Below, piece after piece: positions 35,783 through 45,026 of a stretch of 64,000 bases of DNA. A program made the translations under genes and the position numbers. Below the pieces are notes generated by a model. The model saw nothing but the letters and a program-made list of their open reading frames with translations, ran no database searches and was not told the origin of the DNA. How positions within the stretch are numbered: position 1 is the stretch's first letter; each line of letters begins with the position of its first letter. This stretch comes from JBBRVP01 sp038246785 (GTDB lineage Bacteria; Actinomycetota; Actinomycetes; Jiangellales; Jiangellaceae): the NCBI GenBank assembly GCA_038246785.1, contig JBBRVP010000009.1:37084-101083 (forward strand). Direction: 5' to 3'.

Positions 35783-37450
35783 GTGACCCCCGAGGCCCTG
35801 TCCAGCCTGCTCCGCGACGTCCTCGCCGAAGCCGTCGAGGACGGCGTGGTGACGCTCGCGGACGGTCTCCCGGCGGCCGTCACCGTCGAGCGCCCGCGGC
35901 AGCGGGAGCACGGCGACTACGCCACCAATGTGGCACTGCAGTTGGCCAAGCGGGCCGGGATGCCGCCGCGGCAGCTGGCCGACGATCTCGCGGACCGGCT
36001 GGCAGCAAGGGAGGGGATCGCGCGGGTCGACGTCGCCGGGCCGGGTTTCGTCAACATCACCCTCGACACGGCGGCACAGGGCGAGGTGGTCCGCACCGTC
36101 GTCGAGGCGGGGAGCGGCTATGGCGGCAACGCCAGCCTCGGCGGCCAGCGCTTCAACCTCGAGTTCGTCTCGGCCAACCCGACGGGCCCCCTGCACCTGG
36201 GGCACGTCCGCTGGGCGGCTGTGGGCGACGCCCTGGCGCGCGTCCTGCTGGTCTGTGGCGCCGAGGTGACGCGCGAGTACTACTTCAACGACGCCGGCGC
36301 CCAGGTCGATCGCTTCGCAGATTCGCTGCTCGCCGCGGCCAAAGGCGAGCCGACCCCGCCGGACGGCTACGGCGGCGCCTACGTCGCCGACATCGCCCAC
36401 GCGGTGCTCGCGCGCCGCCCCGGCCTGCTCGAGCACGGCGACGCGGACGCGCTCGCGGCGTTCCACGCGGACGGGCTGCACCTCATGTTCGAGGAGATCA
36501 AGCGCTCGCTGTCCGACTTCGGCGTCCGCTTCGACGTCTACTTCAACGAGAAGGACCTGCACGACAAGGGTGAGCTCGACAGCGCCCTGGAGCGATTGTC
36601 CGAGAGCGGGAACGTCTACCTCGCCGACGGCGCCACCTGGCTGCGTACCACGACGTTCGGGGACGACAAGGACCGCGTGCTCGTCAAGGCCGACGGCAGC
36701 TGGACCTACTTCGCCGCCGACGCCGCCTACTACCTCGACAAGCGCGAGCGCGGCTTCGACCGCGTCCTGATCATGCTGGGCGCCGACCATCACGGCTACG
36801 TCGCGCGCTACCGCGCGCTGGCCGCGGCCTACGGCGACGACCCCAGTGCCACGCTCGAGATCCTGATCGGGCAGCTGGTCAACTTGTTCCAGGACGGCAA
36901 GCCGCTGCGGATGAGCAAGCGGGCCGGGACGACGGTGACGCTGGAAGAGCTCGTCGAGGCCATCGGGGCCGACGCCGGGCGCTACGCGCTCGCCCGGTAC
37001 TCCACCGACAGCCCGATCGACCTCGACCTCGACCTGTGGGCGCGGCGGACGAGTGACAACCCGGTCTTCTACGTGCAGTACGCCCACGCCCGCACCGCCG
37101 GCGTGCTGCGCAACGCCCGTGAGCTCGGACTCGACCTCGGCGAGGTCGCGGGTCTGCAGCCACAGCTGCTCGAGCACGAGCGGGAGGGCGACCTGCTCGG
37201 CGCGTTGGGCGAGTTCCCGCGCGTCGTGGCCACGGCCGCGGAGCTGCGGGAGCCGCACCGCATCGCGCGCTACCTCGAGGAACTCGCCGGCACCTACCAC
37301 CGCTTCTACGACGCGTGCCGGGTGCTTCCGCGCGGCGACGAGGCGACGACACCGCTGCACACCGCGCGGCTGTGGCTGGTCGAGGCGACCCGTACCGTGC
37401 TGGCCAATGGTCTCGGTCTGCTGGGCGTCTCGGCGCCGGAGCGGATGTAG
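35783..37450 (+). CDS. argS: Arginyl-tRNA synthetase
   Basis: A class I synthetase of 555 residues that charges tRNA-Arg. The HIGH-like motif is NPTGPLHLGHVRW near 131-143, and the KMSKS-like RMSKRAGT is near 375. An Add-1 N-terminal tRNA-binding domain precedes the catalytic core (NVALQLAKRAGM). The C-terminal anticodon-binding domain ends YHRFYDACRVLP with a short extension. The GTG start at 35783 follows the divergent tRNA-Arg(CCG). It leads an apparent run of amino acid genes (lysA, hom, thrC, thrB), with lysA starting 3 bases after its stop. Confidence 0.95.
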   Translation: MTPEALSSLLRDVLAEAVEDGVVTLADGLPAAVTVERPRQREHGDYATNVALQLAKRAGMPPRQLADDLADRLAAREGIARVDVAGPGFVNITLDTAAQGEVVRTVVEAGSGYGGNASLGGQRFNLEFVSANPTGPLHLGHVRWAAVGDALARVLLVCGAEVTREYYFNDAGAQVDRFADSLLAAAKGEPTPPDGYGGAYVADIAHAVLARRPGLLEHGDADALAAFHADGLHLMFEEIKRSLSDFGVRFDVYFNEKDLHDKGELDSALERLSESGNVYLADGATWLRTTTFGDDKDRVLVKADGSWTYFAADAAYYLDKRERGFDRVLIMLGADHHGYVARYRALAAAYGDDPSATLEILIGQLVNLFQDGKPLRMSKRAGTTVTLEELVEAIGADAGRYALARYSTDSPIDLDLDLWARRTSDNPVFYVQYAHARTAGVLRNARELGLDLGEVAGLQPQLLEHEREGDLLGALGEFPRVVATAAELREPHRIARYLEELAGTYHRFYDACRVLPRGDEATTPLHTARLWLVEATRTVLANGLGLLGVSAPERM

Positions 37451-37452
37451 TC

Positions 37453-38889
37453 GTGCGCGCGCACGAAGCCGGGGCGCTGCACGGCGACCTGGCCACACTG
37501 GGCCGGGCCCCCGGGTGGCTGCGCCCGCCCGCCGACGTCAACGCGCTCGCACCGGGGTTGTGGGCTGGACATGTGGCCAAAGACGCCGACGGAGTGCTGG
37601 CGGTGGCCGGAGTCCAGGTCAGCGAGCTCGCCGAACGTTTCGGTACTCCGGCGTACGTCGTCGACGAGGACGACTTCCGCGCCCGCGCGCGCGCTTTTCG
37701 TGACGCTTACGCCGGAGCGTTCGCCGACCTGTGCGGCGGTGCCGACGTCTTCTACGCCGGCAAGGCATTCCTGTGCCTGGCCACTGCCCGCTGGACGGCC
37801 GAGGAGGGGCTGGGACTCGACGTCTGCACCGGCGGCGAGCTTCATGTGGCCCTGTCTGCCGGGTTTCCGGCCGAGCGGATCGCGTTGCACGGCAACAACA
37901 AGTCGGCGGCTGAGCTGGTTGCCGCGCTCGACGCCGGCGTCGGGCGCGTCGTCGTGGACTCCTTCGGCGAGATCGCGTTGCTGGCCCGGCTCGCGGCCGG
38001 GTGTGGTCGGCGCCCGCGCGTGCTCGTGCGGGTCACCGTCGGGGTCGAGGCGCACACCCACGAGTACATCGCGACCGCCCACGAGGACCAGAAGTTCGGC
38101 TTCTCGCTCGCCGGCGGCACGGCCGCCGAAGCCGTCCGGCGGGTGCTGGCCGAGCCGACGCTCGAGCTGGTCGGCCTGCACTCCCACATCGGTTCGCAGA
38201 TCGTCGACACGCAGGGCTTCGAGGTCTCGGCCAGCCGGGTCCTCGGTCTGCACGCGGCCGTGCGCGACGAGCACGGCGTCGTGCTGCCAGAGCTCGGGCT
38301 CGGTGGTGGGTTCGGGATCGCCTACACACGCCAGGACGACCCGCTGCCCCCCGCACGGCTGGCCACACAGATGGCCCGCATCGTCGCGCACGAGTGCGCC
38401 GCCTACGGCGTGGAGGCCCCGCGGGTCTTCGTCGAGCCCGGCCGCGCGATCGCCGGCCCGAGCACCTTCACCCTCTACACCGTGGGTACCGTCAAGCAGG
38501 TCGAGCTCGACGCCGGCGCCACGCGCACGTACGTCGCCGTCGACGGCGGCATGAGCGACAACGTGCGCACCGCGCTGTACGACGCCGACTACAGCGCCAC
38601 CCTCGCCGGCCGCCGATCGAACGCTCCGCCGGTGCTGGCCCGTGTCGTGGGCAAGCACTGCGAGTCCGGGGACATCGTCGTCAAGGACGAGTTCCTGCCG
38701 GCCGACGTCGGGCCGGGTGACCTGCTTGCGGTGCCGGCCACCGGCGCCTACTGCCGTGGCCTGGCGAGCTCCTACAACCACGTCCCGCGCCCGCCGGTGG
38801 TCGCCGTGCGCGACGGCGAGGCCCGGCTCGTCGTGCGCCGCGAAACCTCGGACGACCTGCTGCGGCTGGACGTGCCGTGCTCGCCGTGA
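37453..38889 (+). CDS. lysA: Diaminopimelate decarboxylase
   Basis: PLP enzyme converting meso-diaminopimelate to L-lysine. The GTG at 37453 gives 478 residues and nearly abuts argS. The PLP-binding Lys is in DVFYAGKAF near residue 102, with GLHSHIGSQ near 242-250, a glycine-rich phosphate loop GLGGGFGI, and GKHCESGDI near 400 carrying the active-site Cys. A start inside argS is improbable. The long N-terminal segment (about 60 residues before VQVSELAERFGTPAYV) is normal for actinobacterial LysA. Confidence 0.95.
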   Translation: MRAHEAGALHGDLATLGRAPGWLRPPADVNALAPGLWAGHVAKDADGVLAVAGVQVSELAERFGTPAYVVDEDDFRARARAFRDAYAGAFADLCGGADVFYAGKAFLCLATARWTAEEGLGLDVCTGGELHVALSAGFPAERIALHGNNKSAAELVAALDAGVGRVVVDSFGEIALLARLAAGCGRRPRVLVRVTVGVEAHTHEYIATAHEDQKFGFSLAGGTAAEAVRRVLAEPTLELVGLHSHIGSQIVDTQGFEVSASRVLGLHAAVRDEHGVVLPELGLGGGFGIAYTRQDDPLPPARLATQMARIVAHECAAYGVEAPRVFVEPGRAIAGPSTFTLYTVGTVKQVELDAGATRTYVAVDGGMSDNVRTALYDADYSATLAGRRSNAPPVLARVVGKHCESGDIVVKDEFLPADVGPGDLLAVPATGAYCRGLASSYNHVPRPPVVAVRDGEARLVVRRETSDDLLRLDVPCSP

Positions 38890-38974
38890 GACGGGCGTCC
38901 CAGGACGTGGACAGACGCGCACCAAGCGGGTCGCGCTGCCGGACACTGGACGCCCCGACCACCGAGGAGCGCAG

Positions 38975-40273
38975 ATGAGGACGGCCCCGCTGCGTGTCGC
39001 GCTGCTCGGCCACGGCGTCGTGGGCACCCAGGTCGCCCGGCTGCTCACGGCGGACGCCGACGACCTCTCCGCCCGGGTCGGCGCGCCGCTCGAGCTGGCT
39101 GGTATCGGGGTCCGCCGGGCCGGTCGCGACCGCAGCGCCAGCGGCGTCGACCCGGCGCTGTTCACCACCGATGCCGAGGCACTGGTCCGTCGCGCCGATA
39201 TCGACGTCGTCGTGGAGGTGGTAGGCGGCATCGAACCGGCCCGCACGCTGCTGCTCTCGGCGATGGAGCACGGCGCGTCGGTCGTCACGGCCAACAAGGC
39301 GCTGCTGGCCGAGGACGGCGCGACGCTGCACGAGGCGGCCGAGAAGCACGGCGTCGACCTGTACTACGAAGCCGCCGTGGCCGGCGCCATCCCGCTGCTG
39401 CGGCCGGTGCGCGACTCGCTGGCCGGTGACCGCGTACGCCGCGTCCTCGGGATCGTCAACGGCACCACCAACTTCGTGCTGGACCGCATGGATCGATCGG
39501 GGGCCGGGTTCTCCGAGGCACTTGAGGAGGCACAAGCCCGCGGCTACGCGGAGGCCGACCCGACGGCCGACATTGAGGGCTTCGACGCCGCGGCCAAGGC
39601 GGCGATCTTGGCCGGTCTGGCATTCCACACGAGGGTCACCGCTGCCGACGTCCACCGTGAGGGCATCACCGACGTATCGGCGGCCGACGTCGCCTCCGCC
39701 CAGGCGATGGGCTGTGTCGTCAAGCTGCTCGCCATCTGCGAGCTCGCGCCCGACGGGGCCGGCGTCGCCGTGCGGGTGCATCCGGCGATGCTGCCGCGCA
39801 GCCACCCGCTGGCCGGCGTCGGCGAGGCCTACAACGCCGTCGTCGTCGAGGCCGAGTCGGCCGGACGACTGATGTTCTACGGTCAGGGAGCCGGCGGCGC
39901 GCCGACGGCCAGCGCCGTGCTCGGTGACCTGGTGACGGTGGCGCGTCACCGCGTGCAGGGCGTGCGAGGGACGGGGGAGTCGGCGTACGCGGCGCTGCCC
40001 GTCCGTCCCATGGGTGAGACCCGAACGCGCTACCACATCAGCCTCGACGTCGCCGACCGGCCCGGCGTGCTGGCCGCGGTGGCCTCGGAATTCGCCCGCC
40101 ACCACGTCTCCATCGAGACCGTACGCCAGCAGCAGCACGGGGCCGACGACGCCGAACTCGTGGTCGTCACCCACACCGCGACCGACGAGGCGCTCGCGCT
40201 CACCGTCGCAGCGCTGCGCAGCCACCCGGACGTGCGCGACGTGCTCGGGGTCATGCGGGTGGAGTCCGCGTGA
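38975..40273 (+). CDS. hom: Homoserine dehydrogenase
   Basis: NAD(P)-dependent reduction of aspartate semialdehyde to homoserine. The ATG at 38975 with GAGGAG upstream gives 432 residues. The nucleotide-binding start is VALLGHGVVGTQVARLL, the catalytic segment VVTANKALLAEDG, and the substrate region VNGTTNFVLDRM and EADPTADIEGFDAAAKAAI. A C-terminal ACT domain at about 350-430 (RYHISLDVADRPGVLAAVA) is the expected threonine feedback site. The next gene thrC starts 77 bases later. Confidence 0.96.
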   Translation: MRTAPLRVALLGHGVVGTQVARLLTADADDLSARVGAPLELAGIGVRRAGRDRSASGVDPALFTTDAEALVRRADIDVVVEVVGGIEPARTLLLSAMEHGASVVTANKALLAEDGATLHEAAEKHGVDLYYEAAVAGAIPLLRPVRDSLAGDRVRRVLGIVNGTTNFVLDRMDRSGAGFSEALEEAQARGYAEADPTADIEGFDAAAKAAILAGLAFHTRVTAADVHREGITDVSAADVASAQAMGCVVKLLAICELAPDGAGVAVRVHPAMLPRSHPLAGVGEAYNAVVVEAESAGRLMFYGQGAGGAPTASAVLGDLVTVARHRVQGVRGTGESAYAALPVRPMGETRTRYHISLDVADRPGVLAAVASEFARHHVSIETVRQQQHGADDAELVVVTHTATDEALALTVAALRSHPDVRDVLGVMRVESA

Positions 40274-40350
40274 GCCCTCGCCGGGGCAACGACGACGGCG
40301 GCTGAGCGACGGCTTTCGACCCGATCCCGACCGCACGAGGAGCAACGACA

Positions 40351-41412
40351 GTGGCCCAGCCCTGGCGCGGCGTCATCGAGGAGTACCGCGAACGGCTCCC
40401 GGCGGTCGCCGCCGCGACGGTCGTGTCCCTCGGCGAGGGCGGCACCCCGCTCGTGCGCGCCGAGCACCTCTCGGCGCTGACCGGGTGCGACGTACACCTG
40501 AAGTTCGACGGCGCGAACCCCACCGGTTCGTTCAAGGACCGCGGCATGACGGTGGCGATCACTGTGGCCAAACAGGCGGGGGCCAAGGCGGTGGTCTGCG
40601 CCTCGACCGGCAACACGAGCGCGTCGGCTGCCGCGTACGCCGCAGCGGCCGGGCTCACCTGTGCGGTGCTCGTCCCCGTCGGCAAGATCGCCATGAGCAA
40701 GCTGGCGCAGGCGGTGGCGCACGGCGCGACGATCCTGCAGGTCGACGGCAACTTCGACGACTGCCTCACACTCGCCCGCAAGATCGGGGAGGCCTATCCG
40801 GTCGTGCTGGTCAACTCGGTCAACCCCGCACGCATCGAAGGACAGAAGACGGCTGCTTTCGAGGTGGTCGACGCGCTCGGCGACGCTCCCGACGTGCACT
40901 GCCTGCCGGTCGGCAACGCCGGCAACATCACGGCCTACTGGAAGGGCTACCGTGAGTACGCGGCCGATGGCCTCGCGTCACGGCGACCACAGATGTGGGG
41001 CTTCCAGGCCGCCGGAGCCGCACCGATCGTGGCCGGCCACCCGGTCGACGCCCCGGAGACCGTGGCCACGGCGATCCGGATCGGCAACCCGGCGTCGTGG
41101 GCCGGGGCGGTGGCGGCCCGCGACGGCTCCGGGGGCCGCATCGACGCGGTCACCGACGCGGAGCTCCTCGCCGCGCACCGGCTGGTGGCCGCGCGGGAGG
41201 GGCTGTTCTGTGAGCCGGCCAGCGCCGCCTCGGTCGCCGGGCTGCTGGCGCGCCACGCCGCCGGCGACCTTGCCGCCGGGCTCACCGTCGTCTGCACGCT
41301 GACCGGGCACGGTCTCAAGGACCCGCAGTGGGCTCTTGACGGGGCACCAGCGCCGGTCCGCATCCCCGTCGACGCGTACACCGCCGCCACCGCCCTTGGG
41401 CTGGAAGGGTGA
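40351..41412 (+). CDS. thrC: Threonine synthase
   Basis: PLP-dependent conversion of O-phosphohomoserine to threonine, 353 residues. The PLP Lys is in NPTGSFKDRGMTVAI near residue 60, and the phosphate-binding loop is LPVGNAGNITAYWKGY. It belongs to the short actinobacterial threonine synthase class without the extended N-terminus. The GTG at 40351 has GAGGAG upstream. The stop overlaps the thrB start (GTGA), so the two are translationally coupled. Confidence 0.95.
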   Translation: MAQPWRGVIEEYRERLPAVAAATVVSLGEGGTPLVRAEHLSALTGCDVHLKFDGANPTGSFKDRGMTVAITVAKQAGAKAVVCASTGNTSASAAAYAAAAGLTCAVLVPVGKIAMSKLAQAVAHGATILQVDGNFDDCLTLARKIGEAYPVVLVNSVNPARIEGQKTAAFEVVDALGDAPDVHCLPVGNAGNITAYWKGYREYAADGLASRRPQMWGFQAAGAAPIVAGHPVDAPETVATAIRIGNPASWAGAVAARDGSGGRIDAVTDAELLAAHRLVAAREGLFCEPASAASVAGLLARHAAGDLAAGLTVVCTLTGHGLKDPQWALDGAPAPVRIPVDAYTAATALGLEG

Positions 41413-42347
41413 GCACGCCGAGGCCCGTTCCGGAAGGCACGCAGCCGTACCGGGGCAGTCCGGTACGGGTGCGCGCGCCGGCCACCAGCGCCAACCTCGG
41501 CCCGGGATTCGACGCCCTCGGCCTCGCGCTCGATCTCGTCGACGAGGTGGTCGTGGAGGCCGCCGGTGACGACCCCACGGACGTCCGGGTCGACGCGGCG
41601 GGTGAGGGGGCCGGCGCCGTGCCCAGCGACGGGAACCACCTCGTGGCGCGGGCCGTGCGCCGGCTGCTGAAGTACGCCGGGGCGAGGGCGTGCGGGCTGC
41701 GCATCCAGACCAGCAACGTGATCCCGCACGCACGCGGTCTCGGGTCCTCGGCGGCCGCCACGGTGGCCGGACTGCTCGCCGGTCGCGCACTGCTGCCGCC
41801 GCGGGCACGTCCCGACGACGCCGCGCTGCTGCTGCTCGCGGTGGCCATGGAAGGGCACCCGGACAACGCCGCTGCCGCTCTGCTCGGCGGACTCGTGGTG
41901 GCCTGGACCGAGCCCGGCGGGCCGCGCGCCGCAGCGCTGCCGGTCCACCCCGCCCTGCGGCCAGTGGTCGCCGTACCCGACGCCAGACTCCCCACCGCGA
42001 CCGCCCGGGGGGTGCTGCCCGCCGCGGTGTCGCACGCGGATGCCGCATTCACCGCCGGCCGGTCCGCCCTGCTCGTCGAGGCGCTGACCCGCCGCCCGGA
42101 CCTGCTGCTGCCGGCCACGGCAGACCGGCTGCACCAGGAGCAGCGGCGGGCGGCCATGCCGGGCACCCTCGATCTCGTCGAGGCCCTGCGGGCGCGCGGC
42201 CTGGCCGCTGCCGTGTCCGGGGCCGGCCCGAGCGTGATCGTGCTGGGCGTCGGCGAGGGCTTGCTGGCCGAGGTCGCCGCGACGGCGCGTGGGTGGCAGG
42301 TGCACGGCCTCGATGTCGCGGCCGGCGCCACCGTTGTCACGCAGTGA
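41409..42347 (+). CDS. thrB: Homoserine kinase
   Basis: GHMP-family kinase phosphorylating homoserine, 312 residues. Motif 1 is VRAPATSANLGPGFDALGLAL, motif 2 HARGLGSSAAATVAGLLAG, and motif 3 the C-terminal SGAGPSVIVLG. The GTG at 41409 overlaps the thrC stop by 4 bases. Gene order hom-thrC-thrB is typical of actinobacteria and completes the threonine branch. Confidence 0.95.
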   Translation: MSTPRPVPEGTQPYRGSPVRVRAPATSANLGPGFDALGLALDLVDEVVVEAAGDDPTDVRVDAAGEGAGAVPSDGNHLVARAVRRLLKYAGARACGLRIQTSNVIPHARGLGSSAAATVAGLLAGRALLPPRARPDDAALLLLAVAMEGHPDNAAAALLGGLVVAWTEPGGPRAAALPVHPALRPVVAVPDARLPTATARGVLPAAVSHADAAFTAGRSALLVEALTRRPDLLLPATADRLHQEQRRAAMPGTLDLVEALRARGLAAAVSGAGPSVIVLGVGEGLLAEVAATARGWQVHGLDVAAGATVVTQ

Positions 42348-42762
42348 GCGTGGTAGGTGCCGTGCCGCTCGCCGCCACGGTGCGGCTCGATCCGCACCAG
42401 CCCACCGGGGTGGCTTTCCGGCGTGTCGCCGAGTCGCGGACAGGCTCCGGGCACAACCGAGGGGTGCGAGGTGTTACTGTGACACTGCACCGAACGCCCT
42501 CGGGCGCGTGCTCTCGTCACTGCCGCACCGGAGCCATCTCCCGGCCCGCGACGTGACACCCGTTCCCCCGTCTTGCTCGTTGTGCGACGAGGCTCCTTCC
42601 CGGAACCGCGTCCGCCGCGGCGGAGGCGACGGGCCCGCGACGCACTCGCCCACCGAGCACCGGTGCGTCCCGCCCGCTCCAGCGGCCGTTCGCGTGCCGG
42701 ACCGGCGGGCACCACGAGCAGGCGTCGGCCCCGCCGACGCCGGTCCAGGGGAAGGACCCTGA
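42348..42762. other. Leader region upstream of rho
   Basis: 415 bases between thrB and rho. TACTGT at 42475-42480 fits the actinobacterial -10 TANNNT pattern, but no good -35 is seen. A minor frame (GTG 42479 to TGA 42556, 25 codons, two Cys) overlaps that -10 and looks accidental. The length suggests a regulated 5' leader, as rho is autoregulated in many bacteria, but I found no clear terminator pair. Confidence 0.4.
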
Positions 42763-44598
42763 GTGAGCGACACTCTCGACATCCACGCGCCGACGTCCGA
42801 GGCCGCGCAGCCGGCCGGCGACGAGCCAGGCAAGCCGTCCCGCCGCCGCGGCAGTGGCCTGTCCGGCATGGTGCTGCCCGAGCTGCAACAGCTGGCCGGC
42901 AGCCTCGGCATCACGGGGACGGCGCGTATGCGCAAGAGCCAGCTCGTCGAGGCGATCACGGCGGCTCGGTCCGGTGCGCCGGCCACCGCCCCGGCTCCTG
43001 CCACCGGCAATGGCGCGCGTTCGTCCCGCGAAGGCTCCGCCGATGGCGAGGTCCCACCGCGCGGGGACGGCGCGCGCACGGAGCAGGCTCGACTGCAGGC
43101 GTCCGCCGCGGAACAGCCGCGTGCGGAGCAGCCGCGTGCGGAGCCGCCGCGCACCCAGGCGCGCACCGACCGACCGGAGCGCCGCGAGCGCCAGGGCGGT
43201 GCCCAGCAGGGCCAGCAGAGTCAGCAGGGCCAGCAGAGTCAGCAGGGCCAGCAGGGCCAGCAGGGCCAGCAGGGCCAGCAGGGCCAGCAGGGCCAGCAGG
43301 GCCAGCAGGGCCAGCCGCAGCGCCGCGACGACGATGACAGCGAGGAGCGGGGTGGCCGCCGCCGGCGCCGGCGCGGTCGCGACCGGCTGCGGGAGCGCGA
43401 CCGCGGCGGCCGGACCCGCGGTGGCGAGCGGTTCGACGAGCCGGAGGTCTCCGACGACGACGTCCTCCTCCCGGTGGCCGGCATCGTCGACATCCTCGAC
43501 AACTACGCGTTCGTGCGGACCTCCGGCTACCTCCCCAGCCCCGACGACGTCTACGTCTCGCTCTCGCTGGCCCGCCGGACCGGCCTGCGCAAGGGCGACG
43601 CCATCACCGGTGCCGTGCGGCAGCCGCGCGAGGGCGAGCGGCGGGAGAAGTTCAACCCGCTCGTCCGGATCGACTCGATCAACGGCGCCGACCCGGAGCT
43701 GGCTCGCCAGCGCCCGGACTTCGGCAAGCTGACCCCGCTCTACCCGCAGGAGCGGCTGCGCCTGGAGACCGAGGCCGGGATCGTCACGACGCGGGTCATC
43801 GACCTGGTGGCGCCGATCGGCAAGGGCCAGCGCGGGCTCATCGTCTCGCCGTCCAAGGCCGGCAAGACGCTCATCCTGCAGGCGATGGCCAACGCGATCA
43901 CGACGAACAACCCGGAGTGCCACCTCATGGTCGTCCTCGTGGACGAGCGTCCGGAGGAGGTCACCGACATGCAGCGAGCGGTCAAGGGCGAGGTGATCGC
44001 CTCGACCTTCGACCGCCCGGCCGACGACCATACGACAGTCGCCGAGCTCGCCATCGAGCGGGCGAAGCGCCTCGTCGAGCTGGGCCACGACGTCGTCGTG
44101 CTGCTCGACTCGATCACCCGGCTCGGCCGGGCATACAACCTCGCCGCCCCGGCCAGCGGCCGCATCCTTTCCGGTGGCGTCGACTCCAGCGCGCTCTACC
44201 CGCCCAAGCGGTTCTTCGGGGCGGCGCGCAACATCGAGCACGGCGGGTCGCTGACCATCCTCGCCACCGCGCTCGTCGAGACCGGCTCGAAGATGGATGA
44301 GGTGATCTTCGAGGAGTTCAAGGGCACCGGCAACATGGAACTGCGGCTGTCCCGCTCGTTGGCCGACAAGCGGATCTTCCCGGCCGTCGACGTCGACGCC
44401 TCCGGCACCCGGCGCGAAGAGATCCTCATGCCGCGCGACGAGCTGCAGGTCATGTGGAGGCTGCGCCGGCTGCTGTCCGGGCTGGACCAGCAACAGGCCA
44501 TCGAACTGCTGCTCAACAAGCTCAAGGACACCCGCAGCAACATCGAGTTCCTCATGCAGGTCCAAAAGTCCATGCCGGGCGCCGGCGGCGACGACTGA
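42763..44598 (+). CDS. rho: Transcription termination factor Rho with a Gln/Gly-rich insert
   Basis: Hexameric RNA-dependent ATPase, 611 residues against about 420 in E. coli. After a short N-terminal helix domain (MVLPELQQLAGSLGI, about 36-65) comes an insert of about 160 residues. It has QQG/QQS triplets at 148-183, then an Asp/Glu patch and an Arg-rich segment RGGRRRRRRGRDRLRERDRGG-like. The RNA-binding OB domain follows (GIVDILDNYAFVRTSGYL), then Walker A SPSKAGKTLIL, the Q/R loops and PKRFFGAARN. Extra N-terminal basic domains are known in actinobacterial Rho; the QQG run is this gene's own. Confidence 0.96.
   Translation: MSDTLDIHAPTSEAAQPAGDEPGKPSRRRGSGLSGMVLPELQQLAGSLGITGTARMRKSQLVEAITAARSGAPATAPAPATGNGARSSREGSADGEVPPRGDGARTEQARLQASAAEQPRAEQPRAEPPRTQARTDRPERRERQGGAQQGQQSQQGQQSQQGQQGQQGQQGQQGQQGQQGQQGQPQRRDDDDSEERGGRRRRRRGRDRLRERDRGGRTRGGERFDEPEVSDDDVLLPVAGIVDILDNYAFVRTSGYLPSPDDVYVSLSLARRTGLRKGDAITGAVRQPREGERREKFNPLVRIDSINGADPELARQRPDFGKLTPLYPQERLRLETEAGIVTTRVIDLVAPIGKGQRGLIVSPSKAGKTLILQAMANAITTNNPECHLMVVLVDERPEEVTDMQRAVKGEVIASTFDRPADDHTTVAELAIERAKRLVELGHDVVVLLDSITRLGRAYNLAAPASGRILSGGVDSSALYPPKRFFGAARNIEHGGSLTILATALVETGSKMDEVIFEEFKGTGNMELRLSRSLADKRIFPAVDVDASGTRREEILMPRDELQVMWRLRRLLSGLDQQQAIELLLNKLKDTRSNIEFLMQVQKSMPGAGGDD
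43204..43311 (+). repeat. Tandem 9-bp CAGCAGGGC repeat inside rho
   Basis: Twelve in-frame copies of CAGCAGGGC or CAGCAGAGT (10 Gln-Gln-Gly, 2 Gln-Gln-Ser). They are nearly identical in DNA, so copy number may be unstable. Confidence 0.95.
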
Positions 44599-44745
44599 TC
44601 CACCGAACGGCCGAGGTCGGCTGGATCGCTCGGTCCGAAACCGCCGTCGGACAGCCGGATCATTGCCTCCGCGGTGGTGCCAGAGCCCGGTGCGGCGGAT
44701 CGTGGACCTCGCAGGCGCGCCGTCCCGCGCGCGGAGGAGGTCGTC

Positions 44746-44883
44746 ATGAACAACGCCGAGGGCTGGACCTGCCCGCGGTGCGGCCGTCACAACAAGGCCC
44801 GCTGGCGGTTCTGCCCGTCGTGCGAGTCGATGGCCGATGGCCGTTCGCGCGCCGAGGCCGCGGCCGAGTTCGCGGTCGGCTGA
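44746..44883 (+). CDS. 45-residue zinc-ribbon protein between rho and rpmE
   Basis: The ATG at 44746 has GGAGGAGG just upstream. The protein contains two CxxC knuckles, TCPRCGRHNKARWRFCPSCE, so it should bind one zinc in a rubredoxin-like or ribbon fold. The rest is a short acidic tail. It resembles no named family I know beyond generic zinc ribbons. The position between rho and rpmE suggests a link to nucleic acids or the ribosome. Confidence 0.75.
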   Translation: MNNAEGWTCPRCGRHNKARWRFCPSCESMADGRSRAEAAAEFAVG

Positions 44884-45000
44884 TCCCACTCGACACCGGC
44901 CGGAGTGGGGACGCTTGGGGGGTGGTCCCCGCCCCGGCCGGCCTTGGCTCTGGTGGATCGGTTTGGTGGCGGCCACCCGTGGCTGGAATACTGGGTGGTT

Positions 45001-45026
45001 GGAATACTGGGCGGCCGGCCCCGGTT
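45001..45026 (+). promoter_or_regulatory. Predicted SigR-dependent promoter of rpmE
   Basis: GGAAT at 45001-45005 and GTT at 45024-45026 are exactly 18 bases apart, an ideal SigR promoter. Transcription of rpmE from a SigR promoter is known in Streptomyces. A second copy of TGGAATACTGGG starts 16 bases upstream but has no matching GTT. Confidence 0.75.

Noticed and set aside
43204..43311. Possible CRISPR array
   Set aside because: The 9-bp repeats have no spacers and are in frame with rho.
43239..43502. Minus-strand frame made of repeated CWPCWPCWP
   Set aside because: It is the complement of the QQG repeat in rho and has no start context.
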